A stretch of 64,000 nt of DNA from Ignavibacteriales bacterium (GCA_016709155.1 JADJEI010000013.1:186001-250000); one strand, 5' to 3'. Counted from the stretch's first letter, positions 1-10,460 are shown. A program made the numbers and translations. Notes: generated from the letters alone by a model not told the origin.

Positions 1-996
1 CGCCGTTGTATATTTCTCCATTCTGAACGCCGAGATGATCGTAATGTGTGCCAACAGCAATATATTCATCCTTCAGTTGCTCGTCTGTGCCCTCAATGAC
101 TCCGACTACATTATATGCTTTTCGAATTTCTGAATATACGTGAAAATTAATTTTAAATTTTTCACTCATTATAAAATGCGGCAGCCTCGAATTTGATTTT
201 GAAATTGAAACAAGCGAATCATAACTGAATGGTTGATTATCAAAAAGTCTTGGCAGTGAATTTCTATTAAATGACAGTGAGACGAAATTCTCTTTGTCTG
301 ACGCTGCATCGTAAAGTTTAAAATTTGGACGTGCGGCAAAGCGTTTGATAAATTCCCAATACATTTGATACTGCTCGGATATCGGAATTATGCATCCAAG
401 TGCGCCGTGGTCCTTGGCATTTTTAATTTTATATTCATTTGATGAATAGTCGGTTTCGTCCTCCCCCTTAAAAAAATCTTCACTTTCGTCAGATGGCTCG
501 CCGGAAAATAAAACAACATACTTTCCTGCGACATTAATATCAGAATAATCATCATAATTGTTTCTTTGTGCCGTTATGCCATAACCCGCAAAAACAAGTG
601 CGGTTGTTGTGTCAGCATCAAACGCGTCTTCCATTCGGCTGAAAAAATCTTCGCGGAAATTAAAACTATGGACAAGATTATTATCATCAAGGAAATTCAA
701 AGTGGAATTAGTATCAATCGAGCTAACCGAAACATCAAATGGTTGTAGATAGCTGGAGTCAGAAAAGAACGGCTTCACACCGTATTTTTTAATTGAGTGG
801 AAATGTACAGCGCCGCTAATCTTTCGCCTTTCGTCGTTGCTTCTCTGCCTTCTAATTCATCCGAAGAAAGAAATTCCAGATTTGTTTTAATATTGTTGAT
901 GTTAAAATCATCATTTTTTTGGTTAATTATTGAGTTGCTGCTGCAACCCATAGCTATTGTAAGAACAATAAGCGTTAATCCAATTATTTTTTTCAT
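1..996 (-). CDS. M28 family zinc peptidase, lipoprotein, partial and frameshifted
   Basis: The gene begins at 996 on the minus strand and runs off the left edge of the window. The N-terminus is a lipoprotein signal (hydrophobic stretch then MGCSSN), so the mature protein is probably membrane-anchored outside the cytoplasm. The first frame stops at 775, but the next frame continues open to position 1 with convincing protein, including a PA-like insert and the zinc-ligand motif GTHYDHLG (codons around 31-52), which marks M28 aminopeptidases. The break lies at a run of six T (785-790 on the plus strand); seven would restore one frame. Known of the family: di-zinc exopeptidases cleaving N-terminal residues. 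The catalytic C-terminus is outside the window. Single-base sequencing error is as likely as a real mutation. Confidence 0.8.
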
Positions 997-1090
997 AAGA
1001 ATTATTTAATGATTTAATATTGATATATACCAGTCAAAAAATACTTATTCTTTTTATTTTAAACTAAACCAATTTATTAAGTTGAATTTG

Positions 1091-3058
1091 ATGCAATTAC
1101 ACAAATACCTGAAACTATTCGATAGTAATTACCTAAAAGAGAAAATATTTAGGCGTGAGATTGAAAACTCATTCCCCACCGGTAAAAATTATGCTCTTCC
1201 TAAAGTAAAATATGCAACGAAAGAGTCGCTTGATAGTTTTAAAATGAATTTTCCTTTTTCTTTTTATGCGAGAAATTCCTCTGCTGATTATTCTACATGG
1301 CTTGAACGAATTGAAAATAATGCTAATACTATTTCATCGGCAGATGAACTGATTGATAATATTTTTACTTTTTTTAATGGAGAGAAATTCTCCCTTGATG
1401 AAAAAATTAATTGGAATACAGATAATAAATCTAAATTTACATGGGCTGAAGATTTAAGCTGGAAAATAGATTATCTAAACTTTCCACAGGGAGTCGATCC
1501 GGAATATGCATGGCACCTTGGCAGGTTTGAATTTGGTTTCATTTTAGCTAAAGCATATTTGCTTACGTCTAATGAAAAATATTTACAAAAATATGTTGAC
1601 TTCCTTAGTGAGTTTAGCAGTATGGCGACATATTGCACAGGAATTCAGTGGGTCAAATCATCAGAAGTTTCAATTCGACTTATCAACTGCCTGTTAAGTT
1701 TCGGAATGGTTATCCATTCTCCATCAATTAATGATACAGTAATAAATTCTTTCCTAAGACTAATTTTACTTCATGCTGTTTACATAGAGAACAATCTTGA
1801 AACAAAAATATACCGCGGCTATGAGTATCTCCTCAGCCTGTTAAGTCTTGGAATGGTGGGGGTTCTTTTTGCCGATACGCAATATGGAAAAAGAAATCTG
1901 AAATTTGCCTTCGCAGAACTTGAACAGGAAATACGTTCTCAAGTTCACAAAGATGGTGTAAGTATCCATCAGTCTGTGTCGTATCACGAATTGATTATTA
2001 AAATATTTTGTTTAGCAGAAAAGTATCTTCAACAGCCGGGCAAAAAATTTTCAGAGGGTTATAAAACGATTTTGAAAAAATTATTCTTAGTTCAAAAAGA
2101 ATATCTGCGAAAAAATGGCACTGTGCCTGCAATTGGCGACGACCTTAATTTTACATTGGCTCCTTTCAATCATTGCAAAAGAAACAGCGATGTTTTGGCA
2201 ATCGGGGCAGTATTATTTAGCGATACCGCCTTAAAAATTGGCGATCAAAATCTAACAGCCGAAGTGTTATTTCTATACGGAATAAAATCTGCAGAAGAGT
2301 ATTCTTCAATGGCTGCCTCTGAAACTGAAATTAAATCCATTGGATTTTTATCTGGCGGGCATTTCATTTCTCGAAAAGAAAATGTTGAGATATTTATTGA
2401 AGCAGGAGAAATTGGAAACAAAGGCAGGGGTGCGCCAGGGCATAATGATACTTTTACTTTTGAGCTGTACTATAAAAATAAGCCAATTATAGTTGACCCC
2501 GGGACGTATTCTTTTTATGCCGATCCAATTTTAAGGAATCAACTCCGATCGGTCAAGCGGCATAACACTTTTTATATTGATAACAAATTACTTGCCGAAT
2601 TCGAAGGTTCATTCAAAATAAAAGAGGATTTTACAAAACCAAAAATCCTGGATTGGCAAACTTCAGAAACTGAAGACTTACTTTCTGTACAACACCATGC
2701 CTATGCTCGTCTTTTTGATCCGGTGATTATCAAACGGACTTTTCATTTCCAAAAGGATAAAAATATTTTAAGAATTAAAGACGAATTTTACGGCGGGGCA
2801 GAACATCAGATTTCAGGGAACCTTACTTTTCATCCGGATGTGTTGGTCACCCAGACTAATGCTAATGATTTTACAGCTGTTAATAATGATGCTGAGGTTC
2901 AAATAAGCATTAAATCATCTGCAGATAAAACTTCCGTGAAAATTCTTCCAGCCGAATACTCAAAATGTTACGGAGCATTGGCACAAACAAAAAGAATTTT
3001 TATCAATACTGTAGATAGACTTCCCTGTTTTATAATTACTGAAATAAATCTTTTATAA
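1091..3058 (+). CDS. Heparinase II/III-like polysaccharide lyase family protein
   Basis: This protein of about 655 residues has the two-part heparinase II/III architecture: an alpha-helical N-terminal region (about 1-350, with YAWHLGRFEFGF near 135) and a C-terminal beta domain. The C-terminal signature is APGHNDTFTFELYYKNKPI followed by VDPGTYSFY, near residue 450, matching the usual GH-D-FELY-VDPGTY pattern. No signal peptide is visible, unlike secreted lyases, so a role in processing or making a cell-surface polysaccharide is possible. The first ATG is at 1091; a TTG three codons upstream (1082) is also open, and neither has a clear ribosome site. Only 3 nt separate it from the PfkB gene, so it probably heads an operon running to the HAD gene. 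The substrate cannot be told from sequence. Confidence 0.82.
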   Translation: MQLHKYLKLFDSNYLKEKIFRREIENSFPTGKNYALPKVKYATKESLDSFKMNFPFSFYARNSSADYSTWLERIENNANTISSADELIDNIFTFFNGEKFSLDEKINWNTDNKSKFTWAEDLSWKIDYLNFPQGVDPEYAWHLGRFEFGFILAKAYLLTSNEKYLQKYVDFLSEFSSMATYCTGIQWVKSSEVSIRLINCLLSFGMVIHSPSINDTVINSFLRLILLHAVYIENNLETKIYRGYEYLLSLLSLGMVGVLFADTQYGKRNLKFAFAELEQEIRSQVHKDGVSIHQSVSYHELIIKIFCLAEKYLQQPGKKFSEGYKTILKKLFLVQKEYLRKNGTVPAIGDDLNFTLAPFNHCKRNSDVLAIGAVLFSDTALKIGDQNLTAEVLFLYGIKSAEEYSSMAASETEIKSIGFLSGGHFISRKENVEIFIEAGEIGNKGRGAPGHNDTFTFELYYKNKPIIVDPGTYSFYADPILRNQLRSVKRHNTFYIDNKLLAEFEGSFKIKEDFTKPKILDWQTSETEDLLSVQHHAYARLFDPVIIKRTFHFQKDKNILRIKDEFYGGAEHQISGNLTFHPDVLVTQTNANDFTAVNNDAEVQISIKSSADKTSVKILPAEYSKCYGALAQTKRIFINTVDRLPCFIITEINLL

Positions 3059-3061
3059 AAA

Positions 3062-3925
3062 ATGAAACTCTTGATTATTGGGCAAGCTGTAGTTGACACA
3101 ATAGAATTTATAGACGGTAAAACTTTATTGCTCCCGGGGGGAATCCATCATGTTTGCGCAGGAATTTCGATTGTTAGATCTGAAGATGATGAAATGTTTT
3201 TATGCACATCCTTCGATGAAGAAAGCAAATCATTGTTTGAAAAGTCTTTTTCTATTTTTAATAACAAATATGTTACGAAGGTAGATAAAATCCCTCACGT
3301 TCACCTAACCATTTATCCGGATAGGGAGCGTGAAGAAAAGTACGATAGTATTAATCAAAACCTTTATCTAAACATCAATCATTGGAATAACTTTGATGGA
3401 ATCATTATTAACATGATCACCGGTTTTGATGTAACGATTGAGGAGGCTGAATACATTAGAAAAAATTTTAAAGGAAAAATTTATTTAGACGTTCATACGC
3501 TTTCACGAGGGTTAGATAAACATTTCAATAGAAATTTCAGATTAATTCCAGACATTGAAAAGTGGGCGAAGTCAGTTGATATAATCCAAATGAATGAAAG
3601 TGAAATTAAGACCATTAGTAAATTGGAATCGGAAAGAAAAATTGTTGAAGAACTTTTCAGCCTTGGAATTATAATAATTTTAGTTACAAAAGGAGCCGAT
3701 GGAGTCCGTGTTTATTATAAAAATAAAACAGAAATTTCCTCTCTTTTCATTTCATCATTAAAAATAAAAGCTGTCAACACAATCGGTTGCGGTGATGTTT
3801 TTGGGGCAGTATTTTTTTATAATTATATTAAAACTAAAAATATAAATCTTGCGCTTCACAAAGCCGTTCATGCTGCATCATTGACCGCCGCAGGATTAAC
3901 TCCAGATGAAATTAAAAATTACTAA
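3062..3925 (+). CDS. PfkB family carbohydrate kinase
   Basis: A 287-residue ribokinase-fold protein. The C-terminal phosphoryl-transfer motif is NTIGCGDVFGAVFFYNYIK near residue 240; the family consensus is D-T-x-G-A-G-D, so the catalytic Asp is kept while Ala is replaced by Cys and the first Asp by Asn. The N-terminus MKLLIIGQAVVDTIEF with LLPGGIHH resembles the sugar-binding start of PfkB kinases. The substrate is unknown. It lies 3 nt after the heparinase-like gene and 3 nt before an RmlD-like reductase, suggesting one transcript and perhaps a shared nucleotide-sugar or polysaccharide pathway (inference). Confidence 0.82.
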   Translation: MKLLIIGQAVVDTIEFIDGKTLLLPGGIHHVCAGISIVRSEDDEMFLCTSFDEESKSLFEKSFSIFNNKYVTKVDKIPHVHLTIYPDREREEKYDSINQNLYLNINHWNNFDGIIINMITGFDVTIEEAEYIRKNFKGKIYLDVHTLSRGLDKHFNRNFRLIPDIEKWAKSVDIIQMNESEIKTISKLESERKIVEELFSLGIIIILVTKGADGVRVYYKNKTEISSLFISSLKIKAVNTIGCGDVFGAVFFYNYIKTKNINLALHKAVHAASLTAAGLTPDEIKNY

Positions 3926-3928
3926 TAA

Positions 3929-4840
3929 ATGTTACCGAACAGAATAATTAAAAAAAGAATATTGATAACCGGTGCCAATGGAATGCTCGGACAAAGGCTG
4001 GTGAAAATATTTTCACAGTATAATAATTATACTCTTCTTGCAACTTCAGTTGAAAACGAATCAGTTATAAGAAATATTGACTACGCTATTTGTGATATTT
4101 CAATAAGAGATGATATTAAAAATCTAATTCTGAATTTTTATCCCGACGTTGTTGTTCATACTGCTGCTTTCACCAATGTTGATCTTAGTGAGAAAGAGCG
4201 CGAACAATGCTGGAAGATAAATGTTAAAGCTGTTGAGTACATTACTGAAGCCTGCCGTGTGCTCGGTAACCATCTTATCCATATATCAACAGATTATATC
4301 TTTGACGGAACAAGTGGGCCGTACAACGAAAATGCCCCGCCAAATCCTCTTGGTTATTATGCGAGAACTAAACTTGCAAGTGAAAATGTTTTAAGAATGA
4401 GTGGAGTTGATTTTACAATTATCAGAACTAATGTGTTGTATGGCATAGCAGACAGCAGGCCTGATTTTGTTCGGTGGGTTATAAATAAACTTAAATCTAA
4501 TGATAAAATTAATATTGTAACTGACCAGATAAACAACCCCACCTTTATTGATGACATGGTTCAGGCTATAAGTAAAATAATAGAATTTAAAAAATATGGC
4601 GTTTACAATATTGGCGGAAGCGAGTTCATTTCAAGATATGATTTCGCTTTGAAGATTGCCGACTTTTTTAACTTAAATAGAGATTTAATTTTTGCAATTG
4701 TTACTAAAGATTTAAACCAACCTGCACGACGACCATTAAAAAGCGGTTTGATAATTACAAAAGCTCAAGCCGAATTAAATTATAAACCATACACAATAGA
4801 TGAAGCTCTCACAAGAATGAAGGAGGAATTAAATTTATGA
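3929..4840 (+). CDS. RmlD-like NAD(P)-dependent sugar reductase
   Basis: A 303-residue short-chain dehydrogenase of the extended type. The nucleotide-binding motif GANGMLGQRL is near residue 15 and the catalytic pair is in YYARTKLASE (Y-x-x-x-K). The segment ISTDYIFDGTSGPYNE is typical of dTDP-4-dehydrorhamnose reductase (RmlD). No other rml genes are in the window, so making dTDP-rhamnose is not established; a related nucleotide-sugar or S-adenosylmethionine-synthase-associated reductase is possible. Its last 4 nt overlap the start of the downstream amylase gene, which indicates translational coupling. Confidence 0.8.
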   Translation: MLPNRIIKKRILITGANGMLGQRLVKIFSQYNNYTLLATSVENESVIRNIDYAICDISIRDDIKNLILNFYPDVVVHTAAFTNVDLSEKEREQCWKINVKAVEYITEACRVLGNHLIHISTDYIFDGTSGPYNENAPPNPLGYYARTKLASENVLRMSGVDFTIIRTNVLYGIADSRPDFVRWVINKLKSNDKINIVTDQINNPTFIDDMVQAISKIIEFKKYGVYNIGGSEFISRYDFALKIADFFNLNRDLIFAIVTKDLNQPARRPLKSGLIITKAQAELNYKPYTIDEALTRMKEELNL

Positions 4841-6669
4841 AATATTATTTTCTCTTTATTTTTTTAACAGTTATGCTGAATCATTCTTCAAAAGTATCTG
4901 CACAAAACAACTTCCCAAACTGGGCTGAAGGAATTATTTGGTATCAGATATTTCCCGAACGATTTGCAAATGGTGATTTAAACAACGACCCCAAGCCAGA
5001 AAAGGTGTTTATTAATCAGATTAAGATTCCTGATGGCTGGAAGATTACTCCCTGGACAAGCAACTGGTTTGCACAATCTGATTGGGAAAAAAAGGCGGGT
5101 GGTAAATTCAGCGATCATCTTGTTGAAAGAAGATATGGCGGTGATATTCAGGGAATAATTGATCATCTTGATTATATCAAAGAACTTGGTATTGGGGCTA
5201 TCTATCTCAATCCAATTTTTGAGGCTGTATCTATGCATAAATACGATGGATCAAGCTATCATCATATTGATATAAACTTTGGACCGGATCCTGAGGGGGA
5301 TAGATTATTAATTGAATCGGAAATTCCGGATAATCCGTCCACCTGGAAGTGGACATCAGCTGATTTGCTCTTTCTGAAACTAATCGAAGAAGTGCATTCA
5401 AAAGGAATGAAAATTATTATTGATGGTGTATTCAATCATACCGGCGTGCAGTTCTGGGCGTTTCAAGATATTGTTAAGCGGGGTAAAAATTCAAAATATG
5501 CTGATTGGTATATTATAAAATCATTCGATGATTCATCAACAGAGAAAAATGAATTTGATTATAAAGGCTGGTGGAACGCAAAATCTCTTCCCGAATTTAA
5601 TAGAACAAAAGAAGACTTACATCCCGGACCGAAACAATATATATTTCATTCAACAAAAAAATGGATGGACCCAAATAACGATGGTGATTGTAACGATGGA
5701 ATTGACGGCTGGAGGCTTGATGTTGCTCGTGATGTACCTATTGGATTTTGGCGGGACTGGAAAATACTCGTAAAGTCAATAAATCCCGAGGCTGTAATTA
5801 TTGGCGAGTTGTGGGAACTGTCTCCCGAGTACGTTTCCGAGGATGGGGTTTTTGATGCTCTGATGAATTATAATTTTGCTTTCGCTGTGAATAATTTTTT
5901 TATTGCTCAAAAAAATAGAGTGACTGTTTCAAAATTTATCGAGGAACTAAAAAAAATAGACCAAACTTATCCGAAAGATTATTTGAACCTTCTGCAGAAC
6001 TTAGTGGATAGCCATGACACAGAACGAATATCTTCAATGATTAAGAATCCTGACAGGCAGTACGATCGCGACGGCTCAAATGGAAATCAAAATTATAATC
6101 CCGGGAAACCAAATGCAGCGGCTTATGAAATTCAAAAAATTATTGCCGCATTTCAGATGACATACCGTGGTTCACCGATGATTTATTATGGCGACGAAGT
6201 GGGTATGTGGGGTGCTGACGATCCGCACACGCGGAAGCCTATGATTTGGAGTGAATTAAAATATGATGATGAAATTATAACTGAGAAATCAGATTTTAAA
6301 AAAGGTTTCGGATCATACAAGGTTGAACAAAACAAAGGACTTCTTGAGTACTATAAATTGATCAATAACTTTCGTTCAAAAAATCTGGCTGTTCAAAAAG
6401 GCTCACTGGAATTTCTTTACTCGAATGATGAAAAAAGCGTTTTTGCTTTTTCCCGGACATATAATGATGAAAAAGTTATTGCTGTTTTCAATGTTGGAAA
6501 TGTTGAGGATAATTTTATTATTCCGCTGGATGCCAAAGCGGTTTTGTTCAAAGAAATTTTCTCAGGTGAAGAAGGAATAATCAATTCTGATGAAACTGCC
6601 GAAGTGTCTCTATCAGTATCTATACTTCCGCACAAAGTAAAAATATTCAAAATGATAAAGTCTAAATAA
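4837..6669 (+). CDS. Secreted alpha-amylase family glycosidase (GH13)
   Basis: A 610-residue GH13 enzyme with an N-terminal signal peptide of about 22 residues ending at SKVSA-Q, so it is exported. The catalytic triad is visible: nucleophile Asp295 in DGWRLDVARD, acid/base Glu324 in IIGELWE, and Asp394 in LVDSHDTER; conserved region I is IDGVFNHTG. GIIWYQIFPERFANGD at the start of the barrel resembles neopullulanase/cyclomaltodextrinase-type enzymes, so cleavage of alpha-1,4-glucans or maltooligosaccharides is likely. The beta-sandwich C-terminal domain covers about 520-610. It overlaps the upstream reductase by 4 nt and is 3 nt from the HAD gene. Confidence 0.9.
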   Translation: MKYYFLFIFLTVMLNHSSKVSAQNNFPNWAEGIIWYQIFPERFANGDLNNDPKPEKVFINQIKIPDGWKITPWTSNWFAQSDWEKKAGGKFSDHLVERRYGGDIQGIIDHLDYIKELGIGAIYLNPIFEAVSMHKYDGSSYHHIDINFGPDPEGDRLLIESEIPDNPSTWKWTSADLLFLKLIEEVHSKGMKIIIDGVFNHTGVQFWAFQDIVKRGKNSKYADWYIIKSFDDSSTEKNEFDYKGWWNAKSLPEFNRTKEDLHPGPKQYIFHSTKKWMDPNNDGDCNDGIDGWRLDVARDVPIGFWRDWKILVKSINPEAVIIGELWELSPEYVSEDGVFDALMNYNFAFAVNNFFIAQKNRVTVSKFIEELKKIDQTYPKDYLNLLQNLVDSHDTERISSMIKNPDRQYDRDGSNGNQNYNPGKPNAAAYEIQKIIAAFQMTYRGSPMIYYGDEVGMWGADDPHTRKPMIWSELKYDDEIITEKSDFKKGFGSYKVEQNKGLLEYYKLINNFRSKNLAVQKGSLEFLYSNDEKSVFAFSRTYNDEKVIAVFNVGNVEDNFIIPLDAKAVLFKEIFSGEEGIINSDETAEVSLSVSILPHKVKIFKMIKSK

Positions 6670-6672
6670 ACT

Positions 6673-7452
6673 ATGATTAATAAATACGACGCTTTTATTT
6701 TTGATCTTGATGGAACCATCTACCGCGGCAGTTCCTTAATACCCGATGCAGATAAGGCTGTAAATTCTATTAAAGCGTTGGGGAAAAAGGTGATTTTTAT
6801 TTCAAACAAAACTACAGGAAATGTTGATGATTATTTCTCGATATTAAATAATTACGGAATTAATACAACTAAAGATGAGATAGTAAATGCCACTGTGGTC
6901 TTATAAAAATTCTTAACTGAAAATCATGCTTCGAAATCATTCTACGCCATCGGTGAGAAAATATTTATCAAAGAGATTGAATCAGCAGGATTAAAATTTG
7001 TGGACAATCCGGATAAAATTGATTTACTTTTAGTCACGCTTGACCGCACATTAAACTATGAAAAGCTTGAAATAGCAGCCCGTGCTTTAGAGGCGGGTGC
7101 AAGATTCTACGCCGCAAATATTGATGATACCTGCCCAGTGGATGGCGGTGAAGTTTTGGATGCAGGTGCTACTATTTCCGCACTTGAAAAACGTACGCAC
7201 AGAAAACTTGAAATGAATTTTGGCAAACCCTCGCAATTTATGTTTGATGAAGTGACTTCAAGATTAAACACTGCTCCTTCTAAAATTCTTTTAATTGGCG
7301 ATAGACTGGAAACCGATATCACAATTGGATTTAATTTTGAAATTGACACTGCACTTGTTGACACAGGCGTAAAATTTTTTGCTAATGGAACTCCTTTAAT
7401 CAAACCCACCTACCACCTCAATTCAGTTGCTGATCTCTTAATAAATTTGTAA
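6673..7452 (+). pseudogene. HAD superfamily (IIA) phosphatase, interrupted by an in-frame TAA
   Basis: The protein starts INKYDAFIFDLDGTIYRG, the classical HAD motif I with the nucleophile DLD, and ISNKTTGN gives motif II. Codon 78 (6904-6906) is TAA, but the same frame continues open to 7452 with motif IV LIGDRLETDITIGFN, so the halves belong together. One substitution (for example AAA to TAA) would explain the stop, unlike the indels elsewhere in the window. Intact homologues of this subfamily are about 260 residues, matching the joined length. Known relatives are p-nitrophenyl, nucleotide and glycolate phosphatases. It is the last gene of the plus-strand run from 1091. Real loss, sequencing error or readthrough cannot be told apart here. 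Confidence 0.75.
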
Positions 7453-7706
7453 AAGCTATTCCGTAGCAAAGTGGGAGAAATATTTTTCAGTATATTTCTT
7501 CCAAAGGATAATTTTGTAAAATCAGCCTCACTTTTGCAACTATAATATTAAAATTATCTGCCTTATCAATTATTATCACCGCTTATCTAAAACTAATTAT
7601 GTCTTCCTAACATTAGAATTAGATTAACCTAAAAGATTTTAGAAAATTGATTTATTACTATACGCGTGTTTTCTTATGAGCGACAGAAAAAATTTTAAGG
7701 ATTTAT

Positions 7707-10349
7707 ATGATTAAACATATTTTACTTTTAGTATTGCTTCTTTCATTCAATTTATTTGCTGGTGGAGATGACACTCTGATAGCTCCAAAGATAAGTATTG
7801 AAGCTATTCGCTTGAATGAACTTATTGAAATTGACGGAATGCTTTTAGAAAATGTCTGGCAAAACTCTAATAGTATTTCTGATTTTAAACAAAGAGATCC
7901 AATCGAGGGCGCAAATCCAACCGAGAAGACAGTCGTTTATGTCGCCTATGATGAAAATGCAATTTACATTGGCGTTCGGATGTTTGATTCATTCCCCGAT
8001 TCAATAATTCAAACTTTAACCCGCCGGGATGAGTATGTTAGCTCCGATAGATTTTCTCTTTTTCTTGACCCCTATAACGACAAGCGAAGTGGATTCTATT
8101 TTACAATTAATGCTGCCGGTTCAATTTCTGATGGAGTTCTTTATAACGATAATTGGGATGATGATAGTTGGGATGGGGTGTGGGAAGCTAAGGCAGTAAT
8201 TGATAATGAGGGTTGGACTGCAGAAATGAAGATACCTTTCTCTCAGTTAAAATTTAATTCTATTATTGATGCACGATGGGGTATAAATTTTAAACGGGAC
8301 ATTGCAAGGAAAAATGAGCGGGATTATTTAATCTATGTCCCTAAAAATGAAAATGGTTTTGTATCGAGATTTGCTGAACTATACGGACTCCAAAATATTA
8401 ATCCACCCGGCAAATTAGAAATCCTTCCTTATGTAACCGGTAGAGCAGAGTATTTGCAGCATCAGCCGGGAGATCCATTTAATGATGGTTCGATTTATAC
8501 CCCCGGCTTTGGTGTTGATCTTAAAACCACACTCGGTTCCAATTTGACTTTGAATGCAACTGTGAATCCCGATTTCGGGCAAGTAGAAATTGATCCAGCG
8601 GTAATAAATCTGAGCGATGTCGAAACCTTTTTTTCTGAAAAGAGACCGTTCTTTATTGAAGGGTCTTCGATTTTTGATTTCGGAGTGGGTGGGGCAAGTA
8701 ATTATTGGGGATTTAATTGGGGAGGACCTGACTTCTTTTACAGCCGAAGAATTGGTCGTCCGCCGCAGGGAAGAATTTCCTCTGCAGACTATGTCGATGT
8801 TCCTGAAGGTACTCACATTCTTGGCGCTGTAAAATTGAATGGAAAGATCAATGATAGCTGGAATATTGGTGTTCTTAACGCACTGACGCAAAGAGAATAT
8901 GCTGATATCAGTTTAAATGGATTTCAATCTGAAGAAGAAATTGAACCGCTTACATATTACGGAATATTTCGGGCGCAAAATGAATTTGATCAGGGTAAGC
9001 AGGGGTTGGGGTTTATTTCAACCCTAACCACACGTTCATTTCAGAATCAAAATTTAAACAGTGATTTGAACAAAAATGCATTCACCGGCGGTGTGGATGG
9101 ATGGACATTTCTTGATGAATCTAAAGCATGGGTATTTACCGGATGGATGGGGCTAAGTAATGTATCCGGTTCTATAGATCGTATGACTAATCTTCAAAGA
9201 AATTCTACTCACTATTTTCAGCGGCCCGATGCTGATTATCTTGGAGTTGATTCTTCAGCAACATCTTTAACAGGCTATGCTGGCAGATTTTATTTGAATA
9301 AACAAAAGGGGAATTTCTTTTTTAACTCTGCTTTTGGTTTTATCACACCCAAGTTTGAGGTAAATGATGTCGGGTTTTTATTCCGCTCCGATGTACTTAA
9401 TGCTCATATTGGCGGGGGATATTCCTGGACTGAGCCAACTGAACTTTATCGCTTTGCTGAATTAGGCGGAGCTTATTTCAGGAATTATGATTTCGGAGGA
9501 AATAAAACTGGTGAAGGTTTATTTCACTTCGGTTATGTCCAACTATTAAATTATTACTACGCAAATTGGAATCTTGCATACTATGCCCCCTCGATTAATA
9601 ATAGAAGAACTCGCGGCGGTCCTTTGACATTAAATCACGAAGCCTACTCGGCTAATCTTAGTTTAGGAACTGATAATCGCAATAAATTAATTCTTGAATT
9701 GAATTACGGCACATATTTATCAGCGGACGAAGATGATTATAGTACCAGCCTCAGTATCACCTGGCGACCTCTTTCAAATCTCTCATTTTCATTTGAACCT
9801 GGTTTTGATCAGTCATTTACTAATACTCAATGGATAGGTGCTTTCGATGATCCAACTGCTGTCTCTACCTTTGACAAACGATATGTATTTGCTGAACTAA
9901 ATCAGTCAACCATTTCAGCAGGGATAAGATTGAACTGGACTTTCACACCACAATTAAGTTTACAGCTTTATGTCCAGCCTTTAATTTCATCGGGTGATTA
10001 TTCTAAATTTAAAGAGTTGTTAACTCCTAAGAGTTATGACTACCTTGTTTATGGCGAGGGCAATTCGACTTTCGATGAAGATAATTATATCGTTGATGCA
10101 GATGGAAATGGACCTGCAACAGAAATTTATATCGGCAATCCTGATTTTAATTTTAAATCTCTTCGCGGAAATGCGGTATTAAGGTGGGAGTATCTGCCAG
10201 GGTCTGTGTTATATTTTGTGTGGACGCAAACGCGAACACATTTTGAAAACACTGGTGACCTTAATTTTGGCAGCTCAATTGATCGACTTGGATCGGCGCG
10301 TCCAGATAATATTTTCATGGTAAAATTCACTTATTGGTTCAATATGTAA
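7707..10349 (+). CDS. DUF5916 / CBM9-like outer-membrane barrel protein
   Basis: An 880-residue protein with a signal peptide (IKHILLLVLLLSFNLFAG). Residues about 35-215 form a CBM9-like (carbohydrate-binding, DOMON-type) domain: EIDGMLLENVWQNS, VYVAYDENAIYIGVRMFD and GWTAEMKIPFSQLKFN are typical. The rest, starting at about FKRDIARKNERD, is the DUF5916 region, rich in alternating aromatic residues and ending in FMVKFTYWFNM, as expected for an outer-membrane beta-barrel. The function of the family is not established. It stands alone, with a 254-nt gap before it and a strong terminator after it. Confidence 0.85.
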   Translation: MIKHILLLVLLLSFNLFAGGDDTLIAPKISIEAIRLNELIEIDGMLLENVWQNSNSISDFKQRDPIEGANPTEKTVVYVAYDENAIYIGVRMFDSFPDSIIQTLTRRDEYVSSDRFSLFLDPYNDKRSGFYFTINAAGSISDGVLYNDNWDDDSWDGVWEAKAVIDNEGWTAEMKIPFSQLKFNSIIDARWGINFKRDIARKNERDYLIYVPKNENGFVSRFAELYGLQNINPPGKLEILPYVTGRAEYLQHQPGDPFNDGSIYTPGFGVDLKTTLGSNLTLNATVNPDFGQVEIDPAVINLSDVETFFSEKRPFFIEGSSIFDFGVGGASNYWGFNWGGPDFFYSRRIGRPPQGRISSADYVDVPEGTHILGAVKLNGKINDSWNIGVLNALTQREYADISLNGFQSEEEIEPLTYYGIFRAQNEFDQGKQGLGFISTLTTRSFQNQNLNSDLNKNAFTGGVDGWTFLDESKAWVFTGWMGLSNVSGSIDRMTNLQRNSTHYFQRPDADYLGVDSSATSLTGYAGRFYLNKQKGNFFFNSAFGFITPKFEVNDVGFLFRSDVLNAHIGGGYSWTEPTELYRFAELGGAYFRNYDFGGNKTGEGLFHFGYVQLLNYYYANWNLAYYAPSINNRRTRGGPLTLNHEAYSANLSLGTDNRNKLILELNYGTYLSADEDDYSTSLSITWRPLSNLSFSFEPGFDQSFTNTQWIGAFDDPTAVSTFDKRYVFAELNQSTISAGIRLNWTFTPQLSLQLYVQPLISSGDYSKFKELLTPKSYDYLVYGEGNSTFDEDNYIVDADGNGPATEIYIGNPDFNFKSLRGNAVLRWEYLPGSVLYFVWTQTRTHFENTGDLNFGSSIDRLGSARPDNIFMVKFTYWFNM

Positions 10350-10375
10350 TTAATATTTTTAGAATATTTTTAAGT

Positions 10376-10406
10376 AAGGCTGTCGAAAGGCAGCCTTTTT
10401 CTTTTC
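10376..10406 (+). terminator. Rho-independent terminator after the DUF5916 gene
   Basis: A 9-bp stem AAGGCTGTC / GGCAGCCTT (one T-G pair) closes a GAAA tetraloop at 10385-10388 and is followed by TTTTTCTTTTC. It begins 26 nt after the upstream stop codon. Confidence 0.88.
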
Positions 10407-10460
10407 TGTAAAATCAATTGTGAGTATTTTAGATTAGTTAATTTTAGATTCTAAATCTCT

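Noticed and set aside
8415..8891. Long minus-strand open frame inside the DUF5916 gene
   Set aside because: It lies wholly within a convincing gene on the other strand and has no family features.
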